DNA from: Polytrichum commune
Lineage: Eukaryota; Streptophyta; Polytrichopsida; Polytrichales; Polytrichaceae
Length of the DNA: 64,000 nucleotides
Direction: 5' to 3'
Assembly (NCBI GenBank): GCA_950295325.1
Contig: OX485807.1
Location: forward strand, 6,762,501-6,826,500
The position numbers and the translations under genes are program-made. A model generated the notes under the pieces. It had not been told where the DNA came from, did not search any database, and saw only the letters and a program-made list of their open reading frames with translations. Positions 22,666-34,350 of this stretch are shown one piece after another. Position 1 is the first letter of the stretch. Each line of letters begins with the position of its first letter.

Positions 22666-24481
22666 GAAAATTTGGGGTCACTTAATAAGGACGAGAATTT
22701 TCACTTTGATAGTGAATGAGATATTCATATGAGTGCCAACAATTATGAGGTAAATGGACTATGGGCATAATTTGGACTTGCTAATCGTCTCACACTAATT
22801 GCATGTTTGACATCCTATGGGAAGAGGATGATGAGAGAAAAATATCCAGATAACACATGTCTACCTTTTCTAACCAACAAGGGTCCTAGGTCCCAAGCTT
22901 GGGCTCATGAGGCACCCTAGTGACATGGCTTACCAATGAGTAACACCTTACGATTGCAACCCTATTGGATCAACATGATCAACAATGAATATGTATGTAG
23001 ACATATGGTATGCTTTTGGGACCTTGCTCAAGAATCCAATGCTAATACACCACATTGGCACTACCAAAACAATTGAACTATGAAGACTTGCACCATTGTG
23101 CCATAGCCAACTCAAATATTGGCCCAATCTCTGATCATTGCTATCTAAGAAATCGGCCTCCAAAGGTTGTAGGATTCATTTTGTATTGAGGTAGCCAACC
23201 CTTATACAATTACATTTCTTTATGAAATGTCTGAATGTGGGGAATATCCGGGAATACTAAGTGGAATACTGTCAGTCCCACATAACATTGTTATGGATTG
23301 AAATAATGTTATGCATTGGCCATTAAAACTTTATGACATTTTTTTGATAGTATCATAATGACTCAAACATGTAGGCGTTCCCGAATCACAAATGTTCAAA
23401 TGTGCAAGTTGTCCCAAAGTTGGGGACAAGTGCATTGTTTGCAAGCTTTGAACTAGATTACATGGGAGAGGGTTCCTAAGCTTTGCAAAGTGGCCCCATC
23501 TCGGATGAGGCCCTCATGACCAACATTTGCTCTCTCTCTCAAATGGAAAAGGGGGGGGGGGGGGTGCTTTTGACTCGTGATGGTTTTTGCTTTGGTCCCG
23601 GCTTCTTTTTACATGAAAGTGCCGCACACTTGAAGGGTTTTGCGTCCCCTCCAAGTAAGCATGTCTTTAGTTTCGTTATCTACATGTTTGATGCTGGTTT
23701 TTTGACCTTACGTCTTTAGATTTTTTTTAAATTTTTAGATGTGCAAGTTGTTATTGAATCACGACTTAACTTTGTCCCTAGAAATTCATGAGTAATAAGA
23801 TTTTCATCCAATTTTTAAAAAGCATATTTGGAATGGTCGCATGACATCTAGACACATGGCACATGTCCAAGTCTAATCGACATGAATATCCCAAACTACT
23901 CACTCGATGTTGCCACGATATGCTCTAGCTTAGGCATCGGAGATCACTCTAAAGTTGAAAGAGATAGGAGGTGAAGTGGCGACTTCCAAATGGACCTCAT
24001 GGTATTGGAAGGGTGGAATGAGGATGTTTCACTCACAAAAGTATTGGTGGGAATCGGGCCATGCATGGGCACAACAAAAGTGTAGTCACCCGTTAAAAAA
24101 ACCTTGTGGACAAATCACCTTTGTTGTTCGAGCGGTGACTTTGACCACCGTGTTTGAATGAAGATGATGTACCATACCTATGGGCCCTACATAAGTCAAG
24201 GGCCATGTGGAATCATTGCCTTTGAAGGGGAGGCCACACACGTCCGGTTTCGAGACAGATTTTGGGTAAGCCAAGGTGAAAGGATTTCGGCGTTGACATG
24301 TCCATATATAGCTTCGATGAGAGCTTCGGTTTCAAGGTTGGTCACCTTTTTTTTTTGGGTTAAAACCGTTTGTTTTCAACTCCAGTTGACATTGGAAGTT
24401 TTAAGTAGGTTGCAAATTTGTTGTCTTGGATTGGAGTTGAAAGCGGACGTTCATACCCAATAAAAGAGGGATCAACTTTGA
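22666..24481. other. Intergenic, no supported gene
   Basis: Spacer with one G14 run at 23551-23564. Short open frames (23483-23719, 23955-24161, 24158-24463) show no motif. The right edge meets the left arm of the Tc1-like element. Confidence 0.4.
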
Positions 24482-26406
24482 AACCAAGCTCCTTGAAGTT
24501 AGGCACATGTCAAGGCTGATATTCATTTACCTTGGCTTACCAAACTCCGTTTTGAAACTGGCATTTTTGAACGTGTGGCCTCCACATGAGTGTACAATAG
24601 GGTCCAAAATGTTTCAAATTTTGGATGTGCTCCCAATTTTGTGCTTCCAAAACAATTGCATTCAATTGCATGTAACTACCTCGATATATATTCTTTTTTC
24701 ACCAAATCAATTGCAACTTGTGAAGCCATCAGTGGTCTTTAATCACCACCTGTTAATCATGAGCAAATGTCAAAAATCCAAAGATTTGGCTGTAATTAGT
24801 ACATTGTTTTGTCAAAAGCTCAAACATGCATCTTCCCTTATGGAGTTCCTAGCACCACCTCATTGTTTTGATGGCATGTATTCATTGCAAAGTTTAATGT
24901 ATACAGTTCAAGATTACAACATGGAGTGTCATTGCAATGAAGATTGGCTTGCACAAATGAGATATGATGGCTTGAAGTTGATTTGGAGGTAGTTTGGACA
25001 AGAGCATTGAAGTTGCCTTTGTTGTTATGTTGGTGATTGAATCTATTGATTTTCACATTGTGCATTGGGTCTTTGAGAGGTACCATGGCGTACAACCTCT
25101 TGATTGATGAAAAAAGGCGTTGCATTGTGGGAATGCGTGATGGCGGAATGAAGAGTTCAAACATTGCATTTGTATTGAATGTTCCACGGTCAATTGTTTC
25201 TACTATCTTGACAAATTGGAAGGTCCGAGGGAGTGTAAAATCTTTGAAATCCCAATGTGGTACGCATCGGAAGTTAAGTGATCATGATGCTAAAATGTTG
25301 GCACTTTATGTTAGAGATGATAGAAGACAATCATTGTCGAAATTATCAAGCCTATTGAATGTGAGTCTCAACACAACACGGTCGTACTTACATGACTTGG
25401 ATTTTACAAATTGCATTGAACAAAAAAAAAACCATATCTTAGTGAGAAACACAAATTAGATAGGCTTAAATTTGCATGTGTTCATGAAAGTTGGAGTTCT
25501 GAATATTGGTGCAATGCGATTTAGTCAGATAAGTCATCATTTGAAATTGGTAAAAGTTCGAGGCAAATTAGAGTGTGGCAAAGACCATACAGAAGATATG
25601 CGCGGGATTGCATTGCTCCAACTTTTAGGATTGGGCATACTTTGGTGATAGTTTGGGGTGCATTTACTGGCTTTGATAAAGGCCTCTTGTTATTATGCCT
25701 CCAAACAAAAGAACAACAAGCGATTTTGTAACCATTGTTTATGAGGCAACATTAAGCGGATTTTACTTTTTACATGATCACCCTCAACAATTGAAACTTA
25801 TGTAAGATGGCGCTCTAGTCCACCATAGCTCACTTTTGTTGCAATGGAGACAAGCTCATGGTATGGCAATTTTAATTTGGCATATTTGAATATTTGAATC
25901 CCATAGAAAATTTATGGAAGATTGTCAAAGATTTGTTATGACATCATCCAAGACCAGAAAAAGAGGAGAAATGGCACAAACCATTCAACCAACATGGGAT
26001 ACAATATCTTTGGAGCAACTCCAAACTTTGATTAGAACTATGCCTGATAGAATGCAAGTAGTTATTTCAGCAAGAGGTGGTAGCACTAGATGGTAGATAC
26101 TATATTATGATTATTATTTTAAATGTAATATTTTCTACTTTTGTAATGCAAATTTTTCGTATTGTCAAAGTAGACTCTATTATCTTTTCAACATAATTCA
26201 CGGTTTGTGAATTGATGAATTTTGGAGCCTACAAGAGGTTTTCAAAGTTTGTTTTTTTCATTCTCATTCAACTCCATGCCAAAAATTCGAAACATATTTG
26301 GACCCTACTGTACTTCTCATGCGTCAATGAAAACATATTGAAAAATCTTAGTAGGCTTTTAAAGCCAAGTTGACATCAAAATTAGCAACTTCAGAAAGCC
26401 CGGTTT
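24482..26406 (+). mobile_element. Decayed Tc1-like DNA transposon with long inverted arms
   Basis: About 1.9 kb. The arms are imperfect long inverted repeats: 24482-24670 against 26220-26406. Best-kept words are AACC-GCT-CTGAAGTT at the tips and CATGAG-GTACA-TAGGGTCC followed by ATGTTTC-AATTTT (left 24586-24630; right 26270-26318, inverted). A Tc1-type transposase relic lies between them in the expected place and orientation. Exact ends and the TA target duplication could not be fixed because the tips are worn. Confidence 0.75.
25085..26096 (+). pseudogene. Tc1-like (DD34E) transposase pseudogene
   Basis: Cut-and-paste transposase remnant of the IS630/Tc1/mariner superfamily. The start is taken as the ATG at 25085. 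The N-terminal 120 residues are open and carry a paired-like helix-turn-helix (RRCIVGMRDGGMKSSNIA, then VPRSIVSTI; RKLSDHDAKMLA). Downstream pieces are in order: SDKSSFEIG (first catalytic D), RVWQRPYRRYARDCIAPTF, VIVWGAFTGFDKG, DGALVH (second D), a frame-shifted LNPIEN (glutamate), and QLQTLIRTMPDRMQ ending RGGSTRW. The D-to-E distance fits DD34E once a small gap is allowed. It is interrupted by stops and at least two frameshifts, so it is inactive. Typical plant mariner-like transposases are DD39D, so this is a different branch. Confidence 0.85.
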
Positions 26407-26914
26407 GATAAGCGAGACTCAACTGAACTAAAACTTGAAGCCATGAAGTTTGTATTCCTTGTGGATGAAAGGTATGACGGGCCTACCCCTCTTTTCAGGG
26501 GGTGGGGTAAAAACATGCCTCTCTTAGGTTTGTTGTTGATTCTTATTAATTGAGTTCAAGTGAATTCAAATTATCTAATTCCAACTTAAGGGTAGATTTG
26601 GTTATGATAGATAACAATGGAGTGTGCAATGTTTCTTTGTGTTTCTACATTCTCTTCATGGTGGGTGTCGGGGAAGTTTTTTTCAGATACAATTGTATGG
26701 AATTCATCTTTACAAAGTCATCCATGAGCGTTCCTCTCTCACATCGTAACGTTCCTCACCCTCTTTTTTTTCCTTCTATTTTCTTTGAAGTTGAGATACC
26801 GTAGAGGGCTTTTTATTTTAAAGAAAAGTATATATTTTTTCTCTTGAGTTATGCCACATGTCAAATTTACATCAGTTGAGACCTCTTGAATCCCAAGTGG
26901 AAACTTCATCCTGA

Positions 26915-27345
26915 CACTACACTATTTTGTGTCATAAGGTATTTTGTGTCATTGTGGTAGCTTTTCTAGCAACAGTTCTTATGAACAAGTGTACATATAT
27001 TGTCATGGATGATGGATAATAACTTTAAGTACATCCATTGCCCAAAACCCGTTTGTGAATTAGTTTCTTCACTTCCATCTTCTTCCTTAAAGAGAACTAT
27101 ATTGTGCACCCTAACATTTATGTAATGAAATATTGTCATGGATGATTGAAATTTGGACAAAAAATCACTTAGTAAGTGACAATAAATGCAACACTGTACA
27201 TCTATAATCCCCCCCCCCCAAAAAAAAACAAACCAAAGGAATGACAAATTATATTGGCTTAACATTTAGTGTTGGTGACACTACAATGCGGTTTACAATT
27301 AGTATTGAGCAAGACAATATTAAAAAAATTATGATAGAAAATATA
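26915..27345 (+). mobile_element. CACTA-like MITE, copy 1
   Basis: Left end CACTACACTATTTTGTGTCA. The interior aligns with 28875-29236 and 38156-38513 (TTTTGTGTCATTGTGGTA, AAATCACTTAGTAAGTGACA, TTTAGTGTTGGTG, TTAGTATTGAGCAAGACAA). The right end is worn. It contains a C10A9 run near 27210. Confidence 0.55.
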
Positions 27346-28222
27346 TATTACCATATGATGTTAAGGTGATAGACATTTCCAAATTTAGCATGTACTTATA
27401 CTTAGTGCAAGGTTTTTGGGTGTTGATTTAAGCATGCTCTACCTTAATACTTTCTCTACATATGACCAACTTGTTGCTATTGGAGGATCTCACCACGAGG
27501 TCACTTTTCTTTTTGCCTTGACTTCTAGGAATGAAATCTAAGTAATGAAGTTTACTTTGGTGGCAACCCACAACAACCACATCGAAAAATGACGAACAAG
27601 ATAATTATTGGCCTCCTCTTCCACGAGTCCATATTGAAACAATGTCATCAAGCTTTTTCATGCACCATACACATTTGCGTTCATTTGTGAGTATGAATGT
27701 TTGTGAAATGAAAATTTCATGTGAGAGTTAATCCTTTAATTTAAACATAGTTTTGGTAGCTTTGTTTATGGAGCTCCATGTACATAGTTTTCGCCCAAAT
27801 TTTTATGTCTAGTGTTCATAGTCAACATAGCATGTTCAAGCATGTGTGAAGGACATTCTCCTTCTATTCTAACTTTATGAATAAAATTTCAATAATCAAG
27901 GTCTTTGAATACATGCAAGTCAGTATAGCATAGTTAAGTAGAAAGCTCTCTTTACTCGACACCTCACCTCATTGTTGCCAATTGTTGGAACATGACGCCT
28001 TCTTCTACCAAAATACAAATGAAGAGGTGCATCCTTCATGAAACCATTCTTGAGTTATTTGGAATACATAATATCTATGTCATTGGCATTGGTGCTTAAT
28101 TAGGCTCCTGAAGAATGTATGAGTGAAACTGCTTTGCAAAATGACGAGTCATTTTGACTACATATTGTTAATTGGAGATCTCTCTACCTATGCAAGATGT
28201 GAGAAACTCCGTCTGACTCTCA
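27346..28222. other. Intergenic, nothing recognised
   Basis: AT-rich spacer; no coding frame or paired repeat seen. Confidence 0.4.
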
Positions 28223-28730
28223 GGGCCACTTCACACATGAGCCAAGAGCCGTGTCCATAAAATTGTGAGAGCCCAAAAGAAAGAGTCCAAAGGCCGTCCC
28301 ACGACACCTCCAAAATCATATAGTGTGGTCACGGACCCTCGAGTATGGTGAGAAGTCATATGTGACCGGGTCCTCAACCAAACGCTATTTCAATGAGATT
28401 TTTTTTTCATGCGGGTCTTCAATCTCAAGATTAAAATAGAATAAATCAACGGTTATGAGCGTTTGGAGTGCCATGGTCTCCCACTGGTTTTGTGTTAGGC
28501 CTACCTCCAAGAGATGGTTTTTGAAAATAGTCCAAGTGACCATGAAACATGATCCATTCGACGCCATGTAGGAACCCATGTAGACTTTACATCCATCTTC
28601 CATTCACATACTCCATTGGTCCCTCAAGCGTAGTGTGAAGCAAACTTGGACTGGCTCCGCCTTCTTCCACCAATGAGAGCGCTTGAAGTGTAATGGTCAC
28701 GGGCTCTCAGTCTCCTATGTGAAGTGGCCC
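28223..28730 (-). mobile_element. Harbinger-like MITE, copy 2
   Basis: A 508-bp inverted copy of 365-864, similar throughout. The terminal repeats begin GGGCCACTTCACA on both sides, and the flanks are TCA (28220-28222) and TCA (28731-28733), a 3-bp direct repeat as expected for PIF/Harbinger insertions. Confidence 0.8.
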
Positions 28731-28874
28731 TCAAGTGGCCTTTTGTACAAAGTGTCTTAGAGCTTTACAAGTTGTGAACTGGTTGGGATCATGACAACGT
28801 TCATCAGAACATCGCACCTGAAGGATGATTCAATGAATGCTAACTTATTTGTTGAGTCACATTGTCAAGCATTA

Positions 28875-29236
28875 CACTAAATATTGTATTGAGTGTCATA
28901 TGCTATTTTATGTCATTGTGGTAACTTTCTAGTGTAACTTCAATTGAATAGGTTTACAAATATTTTCATCCCAACTTACTTACTTATAGTGCCTCCAGAT
29001 GCCAGTTATCGAAACGAAGTTATTGTCATGGATGAAAAGACACTTATCCAACGACATCAATTGCAACATTATAAATCTACAATATCCAATTTTCTTTTTT
29101 CTTAACAAGCACTCACGAATACTATCAACATTGCATATAGTGTTGGTGGCACTACACAAGCGATTTCCAATTAGTATCGAGCAAGACAAATCGATCGAAT
29201 TCGGCGACACTAAATACCAGTATTTAGTATTTAGTG
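28875..29236 (+). mobile_element. CACTA-like MITE, copy 2
   Basis: Begins CACTAAATATTGTATTGAGT and ends TATTTAGTATTTAGTG, so the tips read CACTA...TAGTG. The interior matches copies at 26915 and 38156. The flanking bases do not give a clean 3-bp duplication. Confidence 0.65.
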
Positions 29237-29737
29237 TAGTGGTGTTGAGGCTGGCGATGATATCGAGTGGGTGTAAAGTAAGTGCGTTAAGTGCTGTATC
29301 ACCTCACCCCGATGGCGACTCCCGTATGTACACAGGGGGTACATTCTAGAGCTGTCAGGTGATAGATACTGCGTCCAGGTGATGGCGATGAGCGTGAGTA
29401 GATAGAGCCTGACAGCATTCACTGTGAGCACTCATGAAGGCAATCTTGGGGGATCCTAAGGAAATACACTGAATAAATTGACGTGGACAAAATGCGTCGA
29501 GAGTAATCATACACGTATCATGCACAGTAACTTAACTTAACTCTCCGCTGGCATGGTGCCCATCGGAGGGAGCTATGATACCAACATTCAAGCTGCTGCT
29601 TAAGTTGTTCCGAAAGTTGTTGTGCATGTTGAATTATTATAATCTCGGTGCTTAATCGTGCAGGATTCATGGTTCATAATTCCGGGTTCGCGTTAATGCA
29701 GTTTTCAGATTTGCTCCTGTCACAAACCCCAAATGTA
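29237..29737. other. Spacer, nothing recognised
   Basis: Slightly GC-richer than its surroundings (29240-29460). No gene, RNA or paired repeat found. Confidence 0.4.
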
Positions 29738-30135
29738 TAAGGTAGAAATACCATAACCCGTGTGAAAATAAGGTGATTCGCATTGAAGATCTGGTCTGAC
29801 AATCATGAGATAATTTTCCAAGATAGACAAGAAGGGTTCATGAAGAATGCAAGTTGTTTCATATTTTTTTGCCCTATACAAAAAATGCTACAATTTTTCA
29901 AAGTGGAAAGTTGTCCAACCCCCTACTCATTCACTAGATTCTCCCTACACCGAACACGGGTAATCCGCATTTCCATACAGAACATCGCCTAAATCGGTTA
30001 CTTTGCGAGTACATTAACACTCGACTCCCATTGCCGTTGAGCCATGATCCGTTTTAGAATTGGCACTTCACCATTATGACGGCGGTCTAGTGCACGGCTA
30101 GAGGGTGGTTAACGGGTTATGGTATTTCTACCTTA
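29738..30135. mobile_element. 398-bp MITE with 24-bp perfect inverted ends
   Basis: Left end 29738-29761 and right end 30112-30135 are perfect inverted repeats of 24 bp (core AAGGTAGAAATACCATAACC). The interior has no transposase. A clear target duplication is not visible and no second copy is in the window, so the superfamily is unknown. Confidence 0.75.
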
Positions 30136-30579
30136 CATGAGGCACCTTTGACGGGTACGTATTTGATCTTATTTCAGGCTCAAATTCGGTTTCTCAAATT
30201 ATGAGGAGTAATACACAAGTGAGGATAGTGAGATCTGGCACATAAGTGATCATAGCATTACTCAACAAAGTAAGGGTCTTCCTACATCATCAGGTGGGCA
30301 TTGTAGTGTGGAGTGTACAAAGCTTTGCAAGATGTTGTGATTATTATATTTCTAGGATTCCGTGGCCCACCCAAGTGAAGGTATGTGTTGCATGATGTTA
30401 TGGAGCCACATTAGCACCACTTTATCTTTCTATATCTTGAAGCGGGAAGCTTAGTGTAAACTCCTTGGGTCGGATATTTTGCTTTCAACTAGTAGGATTG
30501 GTTGATTTTGGAGATTCTTTGATCTTCTGACCTTGGAGTGTATAAACCCACCCTAAGGTATGTGGACCTTATGAGATCA

Positions 30580-30745
30580 CCTTCTTAATCGGGCATCTAT
30601 ACTTTGGTATATGACATATTTTGTTGTTAAGAGCGGGACACTAAACAAGCACAAAGAAGACACATGTTATGATGAGCTTGAGCTTTGTGCTCAAATCATA
30701 GACACTATTCCATGCTCAATTGTTAATACGATTGAGAGGTCCCAT
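30580..30745 (+). repeat. Unclassified dispersed repeat, copy 4 of 7
   Basis: Family words: CTAAGGTATGTGGACC, GCGGGACAC, AAGAAGACACATG, TTTGTGCTCAAATCATAG, CTCAATTGTTAATAC. Confidence 0.45.
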
Positions 30746-31499
30746 ATGCTCGCTTAAAGAGAGAGACAATCTCTACTTTTGACCTTTTGATCTTCTACAT
30801 ATCAGCTTTGAAACTTGAAATGACTATCTTTGTAATTCGTTAACTTGATGAGACAAGACATGTAGTGCTCCGATGGGTCCAAATTGCATGTTATGTTGAA
30901 ATGCCTACAAGAGGCCAATTAACTTATGCATGGTCCACTTATGACCAAATGAACCAAATTTATATGCACTTCATCCAAGAGATGCCCAATCTGCACCGAT
31001 GTATCCTATTTGTGTGGGTGACCATTTAGAGTTACATGTTGCTAGAGCTTCTTAGTTTTAAAATCATATTTTTCTTATCAAGTAACTTGTATCATGTGTC
31101 ATAATGTGCATACTAGTCATTTATGTTATTTAGGTATGAAGAAAATTCTTGGTAAAACATGATAGCAACTTGTAACTCCAATTGGGAACGCACATTATTA
31201 GGACACATTAGTGTAGTAGAAAACATGGGCCTTTTTGGCTTGCCAAGGGATGTTGGGGGTGGTATGTATGAGATATTGCATTTTATTCAAGTAATGTACT
31301 AACATTCTTGAAGTGTTTTTTCCTATTTGACTAATTAAAAAATAAAAAATATCTCAAAATAAATGATCGCTACACTGAATGCTATATTACACAACCTTGT
31401 CTTACGATGTGAGGTTATTGTGAATTTGTGGATTCAAGTTATGTTAAGGATTGGGAACTCTGAAAATAACTAAAGATGGACTATGCTACCCTTATTATG
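30746..31499. other. Intergenic, nothing recognised
   Basis: AT-rich spacer without recognisable content; lies downstream of the LINE fragment, which is read on the minus strand. Confidence 0.4.
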
Positions 31500-32110
31500 C
31501 AAATCCCTAGAATCAATGAAATGAAGTCCGGGAAGCCAAAAGGCTTGTGGGACTAGAAGAACATCAAGACCGTGACAATAAGGCTACCTAATTACTTAGA
31601 GTAATGGAGTGCAGTGGCCTCTGTGCAATAGCGGCTAATATCAACTTGATAGTCCACTTTGGAGAAAGACTTGAGATTGCCTATTACTACATTTTGAAAT
31701 CGGGAAGGGAACCTATCTCCAATAGAGTTGTAGAAGGGACACTCAAGCAAAAAATGTGCCTTATCTTCAACTACATTGTAAGAGCAAAAGTGGCATAATA
31801 TGATATCTCTAGGGTTTTGGATAGTCGACCACCTACTAGTTCAAAGGCGAATCTATGATTTGAGGTGCGTTAAGCAACAATGATTTTGCATTGGGGTGGT
31901 GTCAATGGTTGCTTCAAGTACGAACAATATCCATAATTGAAAAAGTCGTTGAGGTGGATGTAACCCAATTTCTTTCTTGTCGGGTTACAAAAAGTTCCAC
32001 TCTTTAATGTGAAAGGCATGCTTGAGAGTTCATCACGTTGTTGTTGTTGACCCTCATCCGTTCAAGAACCACATTGAATTTGATTTGAGTGGAAGAAATT
32101 TGATTTGCTA
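31500..32110 (-). pseudogene. LINE C-terminal fragment (family 2)
   Basis: Minus strand. After frame changes it reads HFNDFFNYGYCSYLKQPLTP, then NHRFAFEL-GRW, then CHFCSYNVVEDKAHFLLECP, then FYNSIGDRFPSRFQNVV, then FSKVDYQVDISRY and EATALHYSK. This is the conserved tail of a non-LTR retrotransposon polyprotein: a region after the reverse transcriptase with a C-X2-C zinc-knuckle-like motif. The same tail occurs at 21960-22300. Frameshifts and stops show decay. The upstream part runs into a recent 259-bp tandem duplication. Confidence 0.75.
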
Positions 32111-32485
32111 GGACTTGTTCGTGTGGACCCAAGATTGTTGTATTTTACACACATACACAAAGTTCCATATACCCACGCTTGCAACATTGGATGGTCATTT
32201 TCCAACTGAAATGCTTGACTACAAGGATTTCTTTCTTGTCGGGTTACAAAAAGTTCCACTCTTTAACGTGAAAGGCATGCTTGAGAGTTCATCACGTTGT
32301 TGTTGTTGACCCTCATCCGTTCAAGAACCACATTGACTTTGATTTGAGTGGAAGAAATTTGATTTGCTAGGACTTGTTCGTATGGACCCAAGATTGTTGT
32401 ATTTTACACACATACACAAAGTTCCATACACCCACGCTTGCAACATTGGATGGTCATTTTCCAACTGAAATGCTTGACTACAAGG
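31968..32485. repeat. Tandem duplication, 2 x 259 bp
   Basis: Two adjacent copies (31968-32226 and 32227-32485) differ at about four positions: AATGTG/AACGTG, GAATTTG/GACTTTG, CGTGTGG/CGTATGG and ATATACCC/ATACACCC. At roughly 98% identity this is one of the youngest events in the window. It overlaps the upstream part of the LINE relic. Confidence 0.9.
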
Positions 32486-32489
32486 AACA

Positions 32490-33271
32490 TAGTTTCTTTC
32501 ATATGTTGGTGGACCCCCTACTTCACATGGAAGTGCTTGGCCAACAAAGTTTTAGGAGATCCCGTCCAAAAGCCTCAACCTCGCTTTGACAACATTCATA
32601 AAGTCTAATTTTCTTCCTCAAAACGGCCGTCACATGAAAATTTTCCACAAGAGCAGGTGCACCATCCCTCAACTAGAGCACATGTATTTAGAACTAAACT
32701 AGACTAAATAGGTTGAGTCTCATTAGAGTGGTCCATCAAATAGTTTGCCTTACCACATTAACTCATAGTTTCAAAACAAGTGAAACTACATGGGTGTGCC
32801 TTCAACAACAAAATTACAATTTGTGTTGGTCATCCTAAGCCATTTTGTTGACATGTCAATTCTTAATTGACATTGAAGAGGCATACTATCACCCATAATG
32901 AACGACCATACCATGACCTGATCACTACGTCTAGTAACAAACACATGTCGCCCTATCATTGGTTGTAGTAGAAAACAAGTACCCACGTCACCAAACTACT
33001 ACACCTTGGTATATACATGACTTGCGATTCGTGGCGTCTCTGTAAACTCACTCCAACATGGTCAAAGGGACATCATAAAAAACAACTCCCCCCACAAAGT
33101 TGAGGGTCGATCCATTCCAACTGGACTCCACTGAACTAATTCAGATCCATCATCACATTCCTCAAACCGAATCATCTAGAAACGATCACTCACAAACTAT
33201 AACACAATCCACTACGTTTTCACCATTCACAAATGATGGGTTCACGTAGACACCACGAATCCCATCGTAAG
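32490..33271. other. Intergenic, nothing recognised
   Basis: Spacer to the left of the TTAA element; possible further LINE remains could not be confirmed. Confidence 0.35.
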
Positions 33272-33275
33272 TTAA

Positions 33276-33503
33276 CCCTTAAAGGACAATGCTGCCCCAT
33301 GGGCTTAGTATTATTTTGGTCTTGTTCAAAACTTCTACTCCATTGCACCAAATGGGGTTTTTAAAATGCCAAATCGAGCACCTTAGCAAGATCTATACTT
33401 CTTTAGGATAGAGCCTATGTAAATTAATTGATTAATCATGCTTTAAATGAATTTTATAAGATATTTTGGGTGTGGTATCGGGAAAGCATATGTCCTTTAA
33501 GGG
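33276..33503. mobile_element. piggyBac-like MITE with TTAA flanks
   Basis: A 228-bp element whose ends are CCCTTAAAGGACA and its exact complement TGTCCTTTAAGGG, flanked on both sides by TTAA (33272-33275 and 33504-33507). TTAA target duplication and tips starting CCC are the marks of the piggyBac superfamily. The similarity continues for about ten more bases (ATGCT--CCC). There is no transposase. Because TTAA is its own complement, these four bases could instead be part of the inverted repeat. Confidence 0.6.
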
Positions 33504-33974
33504 TTAAAGGCTGGGTGAGGCACCTAACTAGAGCCCATGGCACGGCTCCTCACACGATTTACCTGCAGCAGATACTACTAGAATTCACCAGCCACTTGGC
33601 ACCCAAACAGGGCCCGTGACTGCTTAATTTATACTGGGAAATAGTATGACACAGCGGCCTCTGATTGGAGCCACCAACCCTAGACAATCCGACTGTTGAA
33701 AACGTAATTGTGGTGTTTTTGAAATGGTATCACTGCATGTGTCACCACGACGAAGACGGATTTATTTTTTAATGCAGAAAGGCCACACGTCGTCACAGGT
33801 AAGAAGGAATTGTCCGGGATTTTGTAACTGTCTGGCTTTCGCTCTGCTTCTTGGTTGGTGGAGAACATGCTTCTGTACGGCCTAACTTTTTAGTTCTGTC
33901 AATATATATATGCTCCTGTAGGGCTTGTAACTAGGAGACTTCCCAGTCAGTGCCCGGGAAGTTAGTTTTTGGGC
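33504..33974. other. Spacer
   Basis: No gene seen. A repeat terminus of the long-inverted-repeat family starts at its right edge. Confidence 0.35.
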
Positions 33975-34200
33975 TTATATAGTCGGTCAAGATCCGAGTG
34001 ATTCTAAATCCAACTGGTTACATGTTGACATCATCTTCCGGTTTTGCTTCATTCATTCGAGGTATATTCTTCTATAGATTCTTTTGAAACAATCGGTGAT
34101 TCTACTAAAGTTTGTCTCCAACTTCAACTGGTTATTCCTCACACTCATGTCTCGATTACACACCAAACTTTCCGTTTGGTTCCGGCTGTGAAATTGTTGG
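33975..34200 (+). mobile_element. Solo terminus of long-inverted-repeat family
   Basis: GGGCTTATATAGTCGGTCAA, CCGAGTGATTCTAAATCCAA and TTACATGTTGACATC align with the left arm of the element at 34351-35913 and, inverted, with 43310-43385. No matching opposite end is nearby, so it is a fragment or the worn end of a larger element. Confidence 0.5.
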
Positions 34201-34350
34201 GGATTATGTTTAGAATAGATGTTGGCCCACCACTTGTCACACTATTACATTCGGAGATGCTCACGGATGGTGCCAGAAGTGGCTGGTGTGATCAGCCCCT
34301 CAACTGGTTCATCTGTAACTAACCGTTGGTTCTCCCTGAGCCCTTGTCCA

